A DNA stretch of 49,452 nucleotides, taken from Candidatus Omnitrophota bacterium. GTDB taxonomy: Bacteria > Omnitrophota > Gorgyraeia > Zapsychrales > Zapsychraceae. The stretch covers positions 1-49,452 of the forward strand of contig JADFZM010000005.1 of the NCBI GenBank assembly GCA_015232535.1, read 5' to 3'. Position 1 is the first letter of the stretch. Every line of letters starts with the position of its first letter. Both the position numbers and the translations under genes were made by a program. Positions 1 through 9,500 of the stretch are shown piece after piece. Under the pieces are notes generated by a model, which was not told where the DNA came from, searched no databases, and saw only the letters and a list, made by a program, of their open reading frames with translations.

Positions 1-278
1 GGCTTTCGGCGGCCCCAGCGGGTCCGGGTATTGTCGGAGCTGTAACCTATGAGCGGGTCGGAAAAAGCATCGAGAAAACGCGGTATAGCGCCGATTGTGC
101 CGACCAAAGCGGGATTGACGCCTAACCCGAGGTTCAGGACAAGTATCAAGCTTCCCATCGCGGCGCCGGCGAACTGGTTAACGAAAGACCCCATCCCATA
201 GATGAATTTTTGAAAGAAAGAAATTCGGTCGGCTTGGGCGGTCACATGGTGGGTGGATGAGTTCTTGGCTTGTTCCAT
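1..278 (-). CDS. GPH/MelB-like MFS sugar:cation symporter, N-terminal part (truncated by window edge)
   Basis: Reverse-strand translation MEQAKNSSTHHVTAQADRISFFQKFIYGMGSFVNQFAGAAMGSLILVLNLGLGVNPALVGTIGAIPRFLDAFSDPLIGYSSDNTRTRWGRRKA; the DPLIGY-SDNTRTRWGRRKP-type signature is typical of the GPH family; RBS cggagg upstream of ATG. Not in the ORF track because it is open at the edge. Confidence 0.88.
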   Translation of the reverse strand, partial: MEQAKNSSTHHVTAQADRISFFQKFIYGMGSFVNQFAGAAMGSLILVLNLGLGVNPALVGTIGAIPRFLDAFSDPLIGYSSDNTRTRWGRRK

Positions 279-646
279 TAATAACCTCCGTTTAATTTTT
301 TAGAGTTGAAAACCATTGTAACGCAATTGTTTTTAACCCAAATTTTGAATTTAAATTTGAACATTGTTTTTTGATACCTGAAGTCAAGGAACGAAATTTT
401 GGTAACCCCGCGTTCTTTTCTTATTCCATAAAGCAGAAAAAATTGGCGGCCCTTTGGGCAGATTTTGCTATTGAAAAATCAGGGTTTAACCGTAACAAAA
501 ACAGCTTTTTTTGCACAAGTGTCGCATTATAACAAACAAAATTCGCCCATACAATAATTATTCTTGATTTTGACTGGCGGAATAAACAATAATTTTTATT
601 CTGTCGAATATTATAGTATTAAACGACAATATGCCCTAGTTCATGA

Positions 647-675
647 TTGACTTGGAATATACGAATAAGTATAAT
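647..675 (+). promoter_or_regulatory. Predicted sigma70-type promoter (TTGACT-17 bp-TATAAT) for the ABC importer operon
   Basis: TTGACT at 647-652, 17-nt spacer, TATAAT at 670-675, upstream of ATG 734. Confidence 0.65.
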
Positions 676-733
676 AGCGCATGTTTGTCTTTCTCTTATA
701 TTAGGAGTTTAATTTGAAGGAATAGAGCTATTT

Positions 734-2059
734 ATGAATAAAATCTCCGCTGGTATCATCGTTTTCTGCCTTTTTATCGGGCTTATCATTTTAAACAAAG
801 ATAAAGTAAAGGAAAAAAGCCCGGATAAAGTTATTCTCTGGCATTGGCTGACCGACCGCGATAAAGTTTTGCAGGAGCTTGCCCGGAAATATAAAGAACA
901 AACCGGGGTAGATGTAGTGGTTGAGTTATACGCTCCGGCCGATTCTTATGTAAGAAAAGTTACAGCCGCCGCACAGGCTAAAATGTTGCCGGACATTTAC
1001 GGAAATGTTGACACAAAAGAAACCTTTGCAAATTATATACGAAGCGGCCAGGTTGCCGATTTAACAAGTTATTTTCAAGCCGACAATCAAGCTTGGGAGG
1101 CAAGCCTTTTCCCAAAAGCGCTGGAGGGAAACCGTTTTTACGAGGATAATATTTATGGAGTAAAGCCCGGTATTTACGGGGTGCCGATAGATGTGACCAA
1201 TATGCAGCTTCTTTATAACAAAAAGCTTTTGGCCAAGGCCGGCTTTCAGAATCCTCCTAAAGATTTCGCGGAATTCATCGGGATGCTGAAGGCCTTGAAG
1301 CGCATCGGTATTCCGGGTTTTGTTTCGGGATGGGGCGAGCTTTGGCTGGTTGATTGTTTTTCTTCAAATTATGCCTTTAACATAATGGGCGAAGCGAAGG
1401 TTATGGCGACATTAAAAGGCGACGTCCCTTATACGGACCCTGACTGGGTCAAGGTGTTTATGGTTTTCAAGGAAATGAAAGATTCCGGGGGATTGGCAGA
1501 AGGGATTATCACCAAGCCTAATAAATATGCCGAGCAGGATTTTGCGCTGGAAAGGGCGGCTTTTGCTTTTAACGGTTCCTGGTGCGTTAATGTTTATTAT
1601 AAGATGAATCCCCGCCTTTCGTACGGGGTTATGCTGCCGCCTCCGGTAAACGATAAATTTCCGATGATGATTTGGGGAAATGGCGGGTCTTCTTTTTCTG
1701 TTAATTATCGCTCAAAGGTAAAAGAGAGGGCCGTTGATTTTCTTAAGTGGATGACGGCAAAAGAACAGCAAGCGCTTTTGGCCAAGGAAACGATGAATCT
1801 CCCCTCAAACCGCGAGGCTGTTGCGGATATTCCTTCGGTCTTGTCCGATTTTACCATGGCTATGGACGCGACGACTCATCCTACCGTATGGAAATATAAC
1901 GAGAACCCGATCGTAGTCGAGCGTTTTTACAAAGGAGTGCAATCGATAATCCTGGGAGACAAAACTCCCGAGACAGTTGCGCAGGAAGTTCAGGAAGAAA
2001 AACAAAAACAGATCGAACGCGAAAAAAGAATTAATAATAGGAAGAACAGGGCGAAATGA
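734..2059 (+). CDS. ABC transporter extracellular sugar-binding protein (family 1-like)
   Basis: 441 aa; N-terminal hydrophobic segment, typical SBP pattern (ILWHWLTDRDKVLQELARKYKEQTGVDV; LLYNKKLLAKAGFQNPPKDFAEF); followed by two permeases. Confidence 0.88.
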   Translation: MNKISAGIIVFCLFIGLIILNKDKVKEKSPDKVILWHWLTDRDKVLQELARKYKEQTGVDVVVELYAPADSYVRKVTAAAQAKMLPDIYGNVDTKETFANYIRSGQVADLTSYFQADNQAWEASLFPKALEGNRFYEDNIYGVKPGIYGVPIDVTNMQLLYNKKLLAKAGFQNPPKDFAEFIGMLKALKRIGIPGFVSGWGELWLVDCFSSNYAFNIMGEAKVMATLKGDVPYTDPDWVKVFMVFKEMKDSGGLAEGIITKPNKYAEQDFALERAAFAFNGSWCVNVYYKMNPRLSYGVMLPPPVNDKFPMMIWGNGGSSFSVNYRSKVKERAVDFLKWMTAKEQQALLAKETMNLPSNREAVADIPSVLSDFTMAMDATTHPTVWKYNENPIVVERFYKGVQSIILGDKTPETVAQEVQEEKQKQIEREKRINNRKNRAK

Positions 2060-2976
2060 CAGACTCTTTTCCTAAAAAGCTTGTCTTCAAAGATTCGCTG
2101 AAAAATTTCCTTTTTGCCTTTCCCGCGATTGCTATATTCTGCATTTTTTATATTGTACCTTTCATTGAGGTTTTTCGGCTGTCTTTAATGGAGTGGAACG
2201 GCACTTTCCCTCCGCCGGAGTTTATCGGCGCGGATAATTTTATCGAGCAGGCCCAAGATAAATTGTGGTGGGGATCGATGGTCAATGCCGGTTTTATAAC
2301 CATTATCGCCCTTACTTTTCAGAATATATTGGCTTTTGCCCTGGCATTGGCTTGCGACCGGGAAATAAAAGCCCGGAGGTTTTACCGGGTTGTTTTCTTT
2401 ATACCTCCGGTCCTTTCGGAAATCGTCGTTGGTATTATCTGGCAGTGGATACTTTATTCGGGGATGCAGGGAGGAGAGCATATCGGGCTTTTAAATTATC
2501 TTTTGGCAAAGACGGGCCTGCCGCACTTAGTTCATAATTGGCTTTCCGACCCTAAAACCGCGCTTGCCTGCATTTCTATCGTACATTGCTGGAAGGGGTT
2601 CGGCTGGGGTTTTGTCCTGTTTTTGGCGGGGCTGCAGACAATTGACAAACAACTTTACGAAGCGGCCAAGGTCGACGGAGCGGGAGGCTGGAATGTATTT
2701 AGGCATATCACTGTTCCGATGATGGCGCCGATTATTGTTGTTGTTATGATATTAACCGTATTGGGTTCGATGCAGATCTTTATTGTGATGATAGCCATGG
2801 TCGGGCAGGGAGGCTTGGCTGATTATACCAGCGTGCCTGTTCTGCAAATATTGTTCTCTATGAACGGCGCCAAGCGTTTCGGCTATGCTTGTTCCCAGTC
2901 GATAATTTTTGGCTTGATATTAATATGTGTTTCGGCGTTTTTTAAAATTATTTCAAACCGCGTAAAGCAGGCATAA
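2056..2976 (+). CDS. ABC sugar transporter permease (MalF/UgpA-like)
   Basis: 306 aa, multiple TM segments, EAA loop 'YEAAKVDGAGGWNVFRHITVPMMAP'; overlaps preceding stop by 4 nt. Confidence 0.9.
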   Translation: MTDSFPKKLVFKDSLKNFLFAFPAIAIFCIFYIVPFIEVFRLSLMEWNGTFPPPEFIGADNFIEQAQDKLWWGSMVNAGFITIIALTFQNILAFALALACDREIKARRFYRVVFFIPPVLSEIVVGIIWQWILYSGMQGGEHIGLLNYLLAKTGLPHLVHNWLSDPKTALACISIVHCWKGFGWGFVLFLAGLQTIDKQLYEAAKVDGAGGWNVFRHITVPMMAPIIVVVMILTVLGSMQIFIVMIAMVGQGGLADYTSVPVLQILFSMNGAKRFGYACSQSIIFGLILICVSAFFKIISNRVKQA

Positions 2977-2979
2977 GGA

Positions 2980-3825
2980 ATGAAAACAACCAATTACCGG
3001 GCGATCAACACCTTCAAGTCGGTGGCCTTACATTCGTTTTTAATTTCGGTGGCGCTAAGCTGCCTTTTTCCTCTTATTTGGATGGTCCGCTCCTCTTTGA
3101 TGGACCCGGAAACTATTTTCACCGAGAAATCCTTGTTCCCTAAAGCGATTAGGCTTGTAAATTATTATAATGCCTGGGCGGAAGGCAATTTTGGGGTTTA
3201 TTTCCTTAACAGTGTTTTGTATACTACGGCGGTTGTGGTCGGCATAGTATTTATCTCGTCTTTAGCCGCTTATGCTTTTTCCCGGCTTAGCTTCCCGGGC
3301 AAGAATATTTTCTTTTACATGTTTGTGGGCGCGATGATGATACCTCTTCCGGGCAGCTTTGTCCCTTTGTATGTTTTAATGAGCAAGCTCGGTTTGCTAA
3401 ACTCCCGGCTGGGATATATACTTTGCATGATAAATGTCGGCTTGCCTTTGAGCATCCTTTTGCTTAAAACATTTTTTGATAAGATGCCTCCGGACTTGGA
3501 GGACGCGGCCCGCATCGACGGCTGCGGCCGCCTGGGAATCTGGTGGCATGTGGCGCTGCCTTTAGCGCGGCCGGCGCTAGCCGTTATTGTGATCTTTAAT
3601 TCTCTAAACGTTTGGAACGAATTTATTTTGGCTATGCTTTTATTGAACGATAAAGCGAAGATGCCTTTACAATTGGGCATAATGACTTTCCAGGGCGCGC
3701 ACAGCGTAGATTATCATCTTTTGATGGCCGGGTTGACGATATCCTCTATACCGGTCATTTTAATCTATCTGGCGATGCAAAAACATATTATAAAAGGCTT
3801 GGCATCAGTGGGGGTCGTCGGGTGA
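2980..3825 (+). CDS. ABC sugar transporter permease (MalG/UgpE-like)
   Basis: 281 aa, EAA loop 'LEDAARIDGCGRLGIWWHVALPLARPALAV'. Confidence 0.9.
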   Translation: MKTTNYRAINTFKSVALHSFLISVALSCLFPLIWMVRSSLMDPETIFTEKSLFPKAIRLVNYYNAWAEGNFGVYFLNSVLYTTAVVVGIVFISSLAAYAFSRLSFPGKNIFFYMFVGAMMIPLPGSFVPLYVLMSKLGLLNSRLGYILCMINVGLPLSILLLKTFFDKMPPDLEDAARIDGCGRLGIWWHVALPLARPALAVIVIFNSLNVWNEFILAMLLLNDKAKMPLQLGIMTFQGAHSVDYHLLMAGLTISSIPVILIYLAMQKHIIKGLASVGVVG

Positions 3826-6233
3826 GAAAATACGCAATTTCCTTCTTTTCCTTAACCGTTCTATTTTGTTTTTTATCTTTTAATGCATGCTCACAGGGTA
3901 ACGCCGAAGTGAGTGTTGATATGACAACGCGCGCTTCGCCGAAAGTTAATCTGGATGAGGGCCTGCAGGCCGGCACAGATTATTCCTCGGAGGTCAAAAA
4001 GCCGGAAATAACTTCCCAGGAACTGATCAAGCAATTATGGGACGCGAATTCGCAGAACAATTTGAAGAAGGTCGAGAAACTGACCGCCAAATGCCTTTCT
4101 TACTACGGCGCGGAAGCCAAAAAAGAGCAAACTCTTTTGAAAGGATTTCCGGCGCGGGGAGAAGAAGATGTTTATCAGTCGCTTAACGACGTGGGGGGCT
4201 GTTTGTTTATTCACGCCGAGGAGCTTAGGGATAACGGGAAAAAGGAGGAAGCCATAAAAGAGTGCCAGGACGTTATAGATAATTACGGCTGGTCTCAGCA
4301 ATGGGACCCTTCGCGCGGCGCGTGGTGGTCGGTCGCCCAAACCTGCCAGGATTTGATCGACGACTTTAACTTTGACGAAACAAAGGAAGAGGCAAAGACC
4401 GAGCGGAAAGAAATCGTCAAGCCGGCACTTTCTGCTCCGGGCAAAGAAAAAGTAATCGATTATACCAAATACGGAAAGTTCAAAGACGTCGGCAAGCCGA
4501 CTTATAAATATTCCATCGCCGATGTCGATGGCTTATCGGCGGCAGTCGGAGAAGGGATTTATCCTAACACATCGGATGTTTACAACAACCCCCGCTATAA
4601 AGAGGTAAAGGCCTCGGGAAGGATGGAAGGCTCTCATTGGGATTTTGTCCGCTCTCCTGATTTGGAGGCGGCTTATTTTAAATGGTCTACCGCGCCTGAG
4701 CCGTGGGGCGTTAAGCTTTTTTATCTGGGATTGATCTTTGAGAAAGCGCAAATGTGGCATGAGGCTTTAAAATCTTACCATTCGATAATAGTACACTTTC
4801 CTAAGACCGTCGCTTGGACTTATTGGCAGACCCCCTGGTATCCGGGGCAGGCGGCTATTGCCAAAATTCGGCATATTCTTAGGATACATCCCGAATTGGG
4901 CTTGGCGGAAAAATGGATGAAGATAGACGTAAAAAACGGTTTTGATAATGACCCAAAAAACGACGAGATCATCACTTTCCCGGGGAAAATAGTAAAAGAG
5001 AACATAATTGACCAAACAAAGGCGCGTTTTAATATCAGGAAAAAAGTCGCCCTAAGGAAAATAAAGAAGACTGTCGGGAAAGGAAAGATAGTCCTTGTAC
5101 AATATGAGAATAACCATTGGCAGTTAATGGTAGCGGGCAAGCCCTATATTATCAAAGGCATAACTTACGCCCCGACGAAAATCGGGCAAAGCCCCGATAA
5201 AGGCACTTTGAAGAATTGGATGGAAGAGGATTCCGACAATAACGGCAAGATAGACGGGCCTTATGACAGCTGGGTTGACGCGAATAAAAATAATCTGCGA
5301 GACGCGGATGAGCCGGTAGTCGGCGATTTTCAATTGATGAAGGAAATGGGAGTTAATACCATCCGCGTTTACGATCAGCCCAATTATAAGGTAAACAAAA
5401 GGCTTCTCAATGATATGTTTAAGAGTTACGGTATAAGGGTTATCTTGGGGAACTTTCTAGGTAAATACGCCATCGGTTCCGGGGCTGATTGGAGCGAGGG
5501 CACGGATTATGATAATCCGACGCATAAAAAGAACATGCTGGAAAACTTGAAAAAAATGGTGCTTGAGCATAAAGACGAGCCGTATCTTCTGATGTGGCTT
5601 TTGGGGAATGAAAATAATTACGGCGTTGCCAGCAATGCCGACAAAAAACCGGAAAGTTATTATAAGTTCGCCGATGAAGCGGCGAGAATGATAAAGAAAA
5701 TAGATCCGAACCATCCGGTCGCGTTAAATAACGGAGATACCCAATATTTGGATATCTTTGCCAAAAATTGCCCGAATGTGGATATATTTACCGGCAATGT
5801 TTACCGCGGCGATTACGGCTTTGGCTCTTTTTGGGAGCAGGTGGCCGATTCCAGCGGCAAGCCGGCCTTTATTACCGAATACGGTTGCCCGGCTTATGCC
5901 GCCCATTTACAACCCGAAGAAAGGGATGAGGCGCAAGCAGAATACCATCGCGGGAACTGGCTGGACATTTCAGATAACAGCGCCGGGTATAGAGACGGCG
6001 TGGGTAATGCCCTGGGCGGCGTTGCTTTTGAGTGGCTGGATGAATGGTGGAAAAATTACCAGCCATACCGGCACGACCGTAAATCAGAGGCGATCGGGCC
6101 TTTCCCCGGAGGTTATTACTTCGAGGAATGGTTCGGGCTTATCAGCCAGGGCAAGGGACAGCACAGCCCGTTTTTGCGCCAGCCGCGGAAAGTTTATTAT
6201 CTTTATAAAGATTTATGGAATGAGGCGAAATAG
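3822..6233 (+). CDS. Lipoprotein with TPR-like Trp-rich N-terminal repeats and a C-terminal clan GH-A (GH2-like) glycosidase domain
   Basis: 803 aa; lipobox-like FNAC; 'LLMWLLGNENNYG' (acid/base Glu region) and 'PAFITEYGCPAY' (nucleophile Glu region); overlaps the upstream permease gene by 4 nt. Confidence 0.75.
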   Translation: MRKYAISFFSLTVLFCFLSFNACSQGNAEVSVDMTTRASPKVNLDEGLQAGTDYSSEVKKPEITSQELIKQLWDANSQNNLKKVEKLTAKCLSYYGAEAKKEQTLLKGFPARGEEDVYQSLNDVGGCLFIHAEELRDNGKKEEAIKECQDVIDNYGWSQQWDPSRGAWWSVAQTCQDLIDDFNFDETKEEAKTERKEIVKPALSAPGKEKVIDYTKYGKFKDVGKPTYKYSIADVDGLSAAVGEGIYPNTSDVYNNPRYKEVKASGRMEGSHWDFVRSPDLEAAYFKWSTAPEPWGVKLFYLGLIFEKAQMWHEALKSYHSIIVHFPKTVAWTYWQTPWYPGQAAIAKIRHILRIHPELGLAEKWMKIDVKNGFDNDPKNDEIITFPGKIVKENIIDQTKARFNIRKKVALRKIKKTVGKGKIVLVQYENNHWQLMVAGKPYIIKGITYAPTKIGQSPDKGTLKNWMEEDSDNNGKIDGPYDSWVDANKNNLRDADEPVVGDFQLMKEMGVNTIRVYDQPNYKVNKRLLNDMFKSYGIRVILGNFLGKYAIGSGADWSEGTDYDNPTHKKNMLENLKKMVLEHKDEPYLLMWLLGNENNYGVASNADKKPESYYKFADEAARMIKKIDPNHPVALNNGDTQYLDIFAKNCPNVDIFTGNVYRGDYGFGSFWEQVADSSGKPAFITEYGCPAYAAHLQPEERDEAQAEYHRGNWLDISDNSAGYRDGVGNALGGVAFEWLDEWWKNYQPYRHDRKSEAIGPFPGGYYFEEWFGLISQGKGQHSPFLRQPRKVYYLYKDLWNEAK

Positions 6234-6268
6234 CGTTCTTTGGTTCTTTGGATGGAAATATAAAAATC

Positions 6269-6296
6269 TTGTTTTATTTCCAATATGTTTTATACT
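6269..6296 (+). promoter_or_regulatory. Predicted promoter TTGTTT-16 bp-TATACT upstream of the mosaic-protein gene
   Basis: Shares the exact 12-mer ATGTTTTATACT with the promoter candidate at 11968-11996. Confidence 0.35.
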
Positions 6297-6505
6297 TAAA
6301 TCAACTTTGGATAGCGCAGTTTCTTATAAGGTGTTGACGGTTTTAACAAAAGACAGCCACGGTCTTTTATCCCTAATGTCAGCTTAGTTTAGATGAAAAA
6401 GGGATAAACGATTCCGCCCCAAGCGGATTCTTGATTGTCAAAACCGGTAAAGCGGTGAATCCCCATTGACAGCTTTTACAATTCAATTTTAAAAAAGGAC
6501 AGAAA

Positions 6506-9500
6506 ATGTTCATTAACTCCCAAAGGAAATGCTTTTTTTCGGCAATAGTCAGGTGTTTGCTGCTGACAACGTTCGTCTCAACGGCAATTATCCCTAACAG
6601 TTACGCTCAAAGCATCGATGCGATAAGCTTGCCGGCGGCGGGCGCGATTGTAAATCCTTCGGGGGCTTTTGTGCCGGTGCTTTTGAGGGGGCTAACCGTT
6701 CATCCCGAAAATCCTTTTCGTTTTGATTTTATCGTCGATAGCGGGAATACGGAACTTAACAATGACGAGCTAAAAGCCGAATCACAAAGGCTGGTCAAAT
6801 ATTTTCTCGCCTCAATGACAATTCCCAAAGATGATTTATGGGTCAATCTCTCTCCTTATGAAAAGGGACGGATAATCCCCGATGAGCTTGGTAAAACCGA
6901 GCTCGGACGCGACCTCTTGGCTCAGGATTACCTTTTAAAACAGCTGACAGCCTCTTTGATGTACCCGGAAAACGAATTAGGCAAGAAATTCTGGGAAAAA
7001 GTTTACGCCCGGGCGAAGGAAAAGTTTGATGTGACCGATATCCCGCTTGATACCTTCAATAAAGTCTGGATACTCCCTGATAGCGCCACCGTTTATGAAA
7101 ACGGCAAAAGCGTTTATGTGGTTGAAAGCAAGCTTAAAGTCATGCTGGATGAAGATTACGTAGCAATGGCTAATCAGAAAGCCGTTGAGGAGTCCTTTGT
7201 TTTTGAAAAGGAGGAGTCTAGCAAAGAATCTAAAAACACAATGAAGCAAATTATCCGTGATATTATTTTGCCCGAAATAGAGAAGGAAATAAATACCGGA
7301 AAGAATTTCGCCTTGCTCCGCCAGGTTTACAATTCGCTTATCCTAGCGAAATGGTACAAAGAAACGGTCAAGAAAAGTATTTTAACAAAGGTTTATGTCG
7401 ATAAAAACAAACTAAGCGGCGTCGAGCTGGAGGATAAAAGCTTTAAGGAGCAGATTTATGCCCGTTATATGGAGGCATATAAAAAAGGCGTCTACGACTA
7501 TATAAGGGAAGATTATGATTTGGTAAAAAAGCAGGTTATCCCGCGCAAATATTTCTCCGGCGGATTTAAAAACAGCGATGTCGCTATGTCCGCGACCGGA
7601 GATAGGAGGAGGATTTCCTCCTCAAAGATCGGCGAGCAGTTTAATTTAGGCATTGTCGTCGAGCCGGAAGGGGAGACGGATAAGTCTATGCTGGGCGATG
7701 AAGGGTATTTATTCGAATTCTTTGAAGGGCTCGGGGTATTATCGGAAGGATTAACCGACCAGCAAAAACGCAAAGAAGTGATAAATTTGTTAAATCCTTC
7801 TCCGGCTAATCCTGCCTCGGAGGAAGAAATTTCTCAAGTAATAGCTTCGGATTATTTCAGCGGACCGTATAGAAAGGGCGACACAGAAAATATGGAGCGC
7901 TGGGACAAAGATATCCAATATATGAAAGGTTTATTCGACCGGGAATTGCAAAAGATAAAAGCGGCTGATGGCTTAAATATAGATGAAGATAAAGCCAGAG
8001 GGACATATAGCAAATTAATCGACGCTTTGATTTCGCTAAAAGATTCTTTTGGCAATTCTTATTACTCCGGCCTCACTAATGTTGTTTCAAACAGGATAGT
8101 GACCAGGTTGACAAATTTTGTGTTGCATGGGGTTTCAGAAAACCAGCAGGGAAGTGAAATATTTTCCTCCGTCGCGAGTAAGGCGAATGAAATTGCCCGC
8201 GAAGCACTTAAAAATAGTTTGTTTTCTCAAAAGTTGGAACAATTCTTGCAATCCCGGGATATTGAGGAAAAAACGCACCTGCTTCAAGAAGCGATTCAAA
8301 TTGCCTTATTCGCGGCGGCCCCAAAGGTCTGGTTTTCCGACGTTAATGTCCAAAGAAATACAGGGGAAGCAATAGAACATGTTAGGGCTTTGCAGAAACA
8401 GGCATTGAATATACCTCTTGCTTTAAATTCCGTCAGGCGGTTTATTGAGGAGGTTTTATCCCCGGCAAAACAAAAGGATGTCTTCAAAATTGTCTATTTT
8501 ATCGATGACAACGGCGATTCCATATACCATCTGCATTTTATTCAGGCCTTTCTTAAGGAAAATCCCAATTTGCGGATTTCGGTTGTTGCCAAGAGCGAAA
8601 GAGTCGCGATTGATACCACGGTTGAAGATCTTGATAATGAACTTAAATCTCCGGAGTTTTCATACCTAAAAAGTGAGGTTGGGAAAAGGCTGGTTCTTAT
8701 AAGGGAAGGGCCGTCATACGGCGGAGTGGATTTAAGGCAATCTTCGAGAGAAATGAACCAAGCGCTTATAGAATGTGATGTTGTTGTGGGGGTCGGACAA
8801 ATGGTTACCGAAACTTTGAACGGTATTAAAAAACCTGCTTATCACCAGAGCTATGTTGATTCACAAGTTCATAGAGAAATTACCGGGCTGCCAAGGGGAG
8901 CGTTATATTTTTACAGGGTCTCGCCTGATGCAAAATATTTTGTCGGGTATCCCGTGCAAAAAACACTTTTAGCCGTGGCAACAGATAAGGGTGAGGGCCC
9001 GCGGAACGAGGAAGCCGCACCGCGAGAAGAGGTTGGCTATAAAGCCGAGTCGCCGGTAGAGGCAGATGGCACCGACAAATCGATGCTCAGCATAAGCGCC
9101 CCTTCTCTTTTATTCGCTCCTGACCTTGACGACAAAGTCAGCCCGGAGCAAGTGGAGCAAATTGTTCAACAGGTGGGAATTGGTGGGGTTGAAGTTGCTG
9201 TTATCGCTACCATAGGATTGGGATTAGCAGCTTATATAAATTATTGGGCCAGTCGGAATATGGGTAGAGGCCTGGTTAAAGATTTGCAGGATCCCGAACT
9301 TAAGAAAGAAATTGACCGTGCCCAACTCTCTGAACCCGGAGAGAAGGACACGTCTAATACTACAAGGGTCAATGCCGCCCAGCTGTCTCCGTCTCTGTTA
9401 GAGGCATTAAGAGAATCTGTTATATTGGGAGGAAAATTAGAAGAACAACCGCTGGCGATTAAGCTCAATGATGCAGGGCATTCATTTCCTGATATTCAGC

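Noticed and set aside
5758-6387. 209-aa + strand ORF overlapping the glycosidase end
   Set aside because: Alternative frame of the conserved GH domain; no plausible domain.
6297-6505. Structured riboswitch in the long leader of the mosaic-protein gene
   Set aside because: Some short inverted repeats (TTTATCCCT/AGGGATAAA), but no match to a riboswitch consensus I know; cannot be supported by eye.
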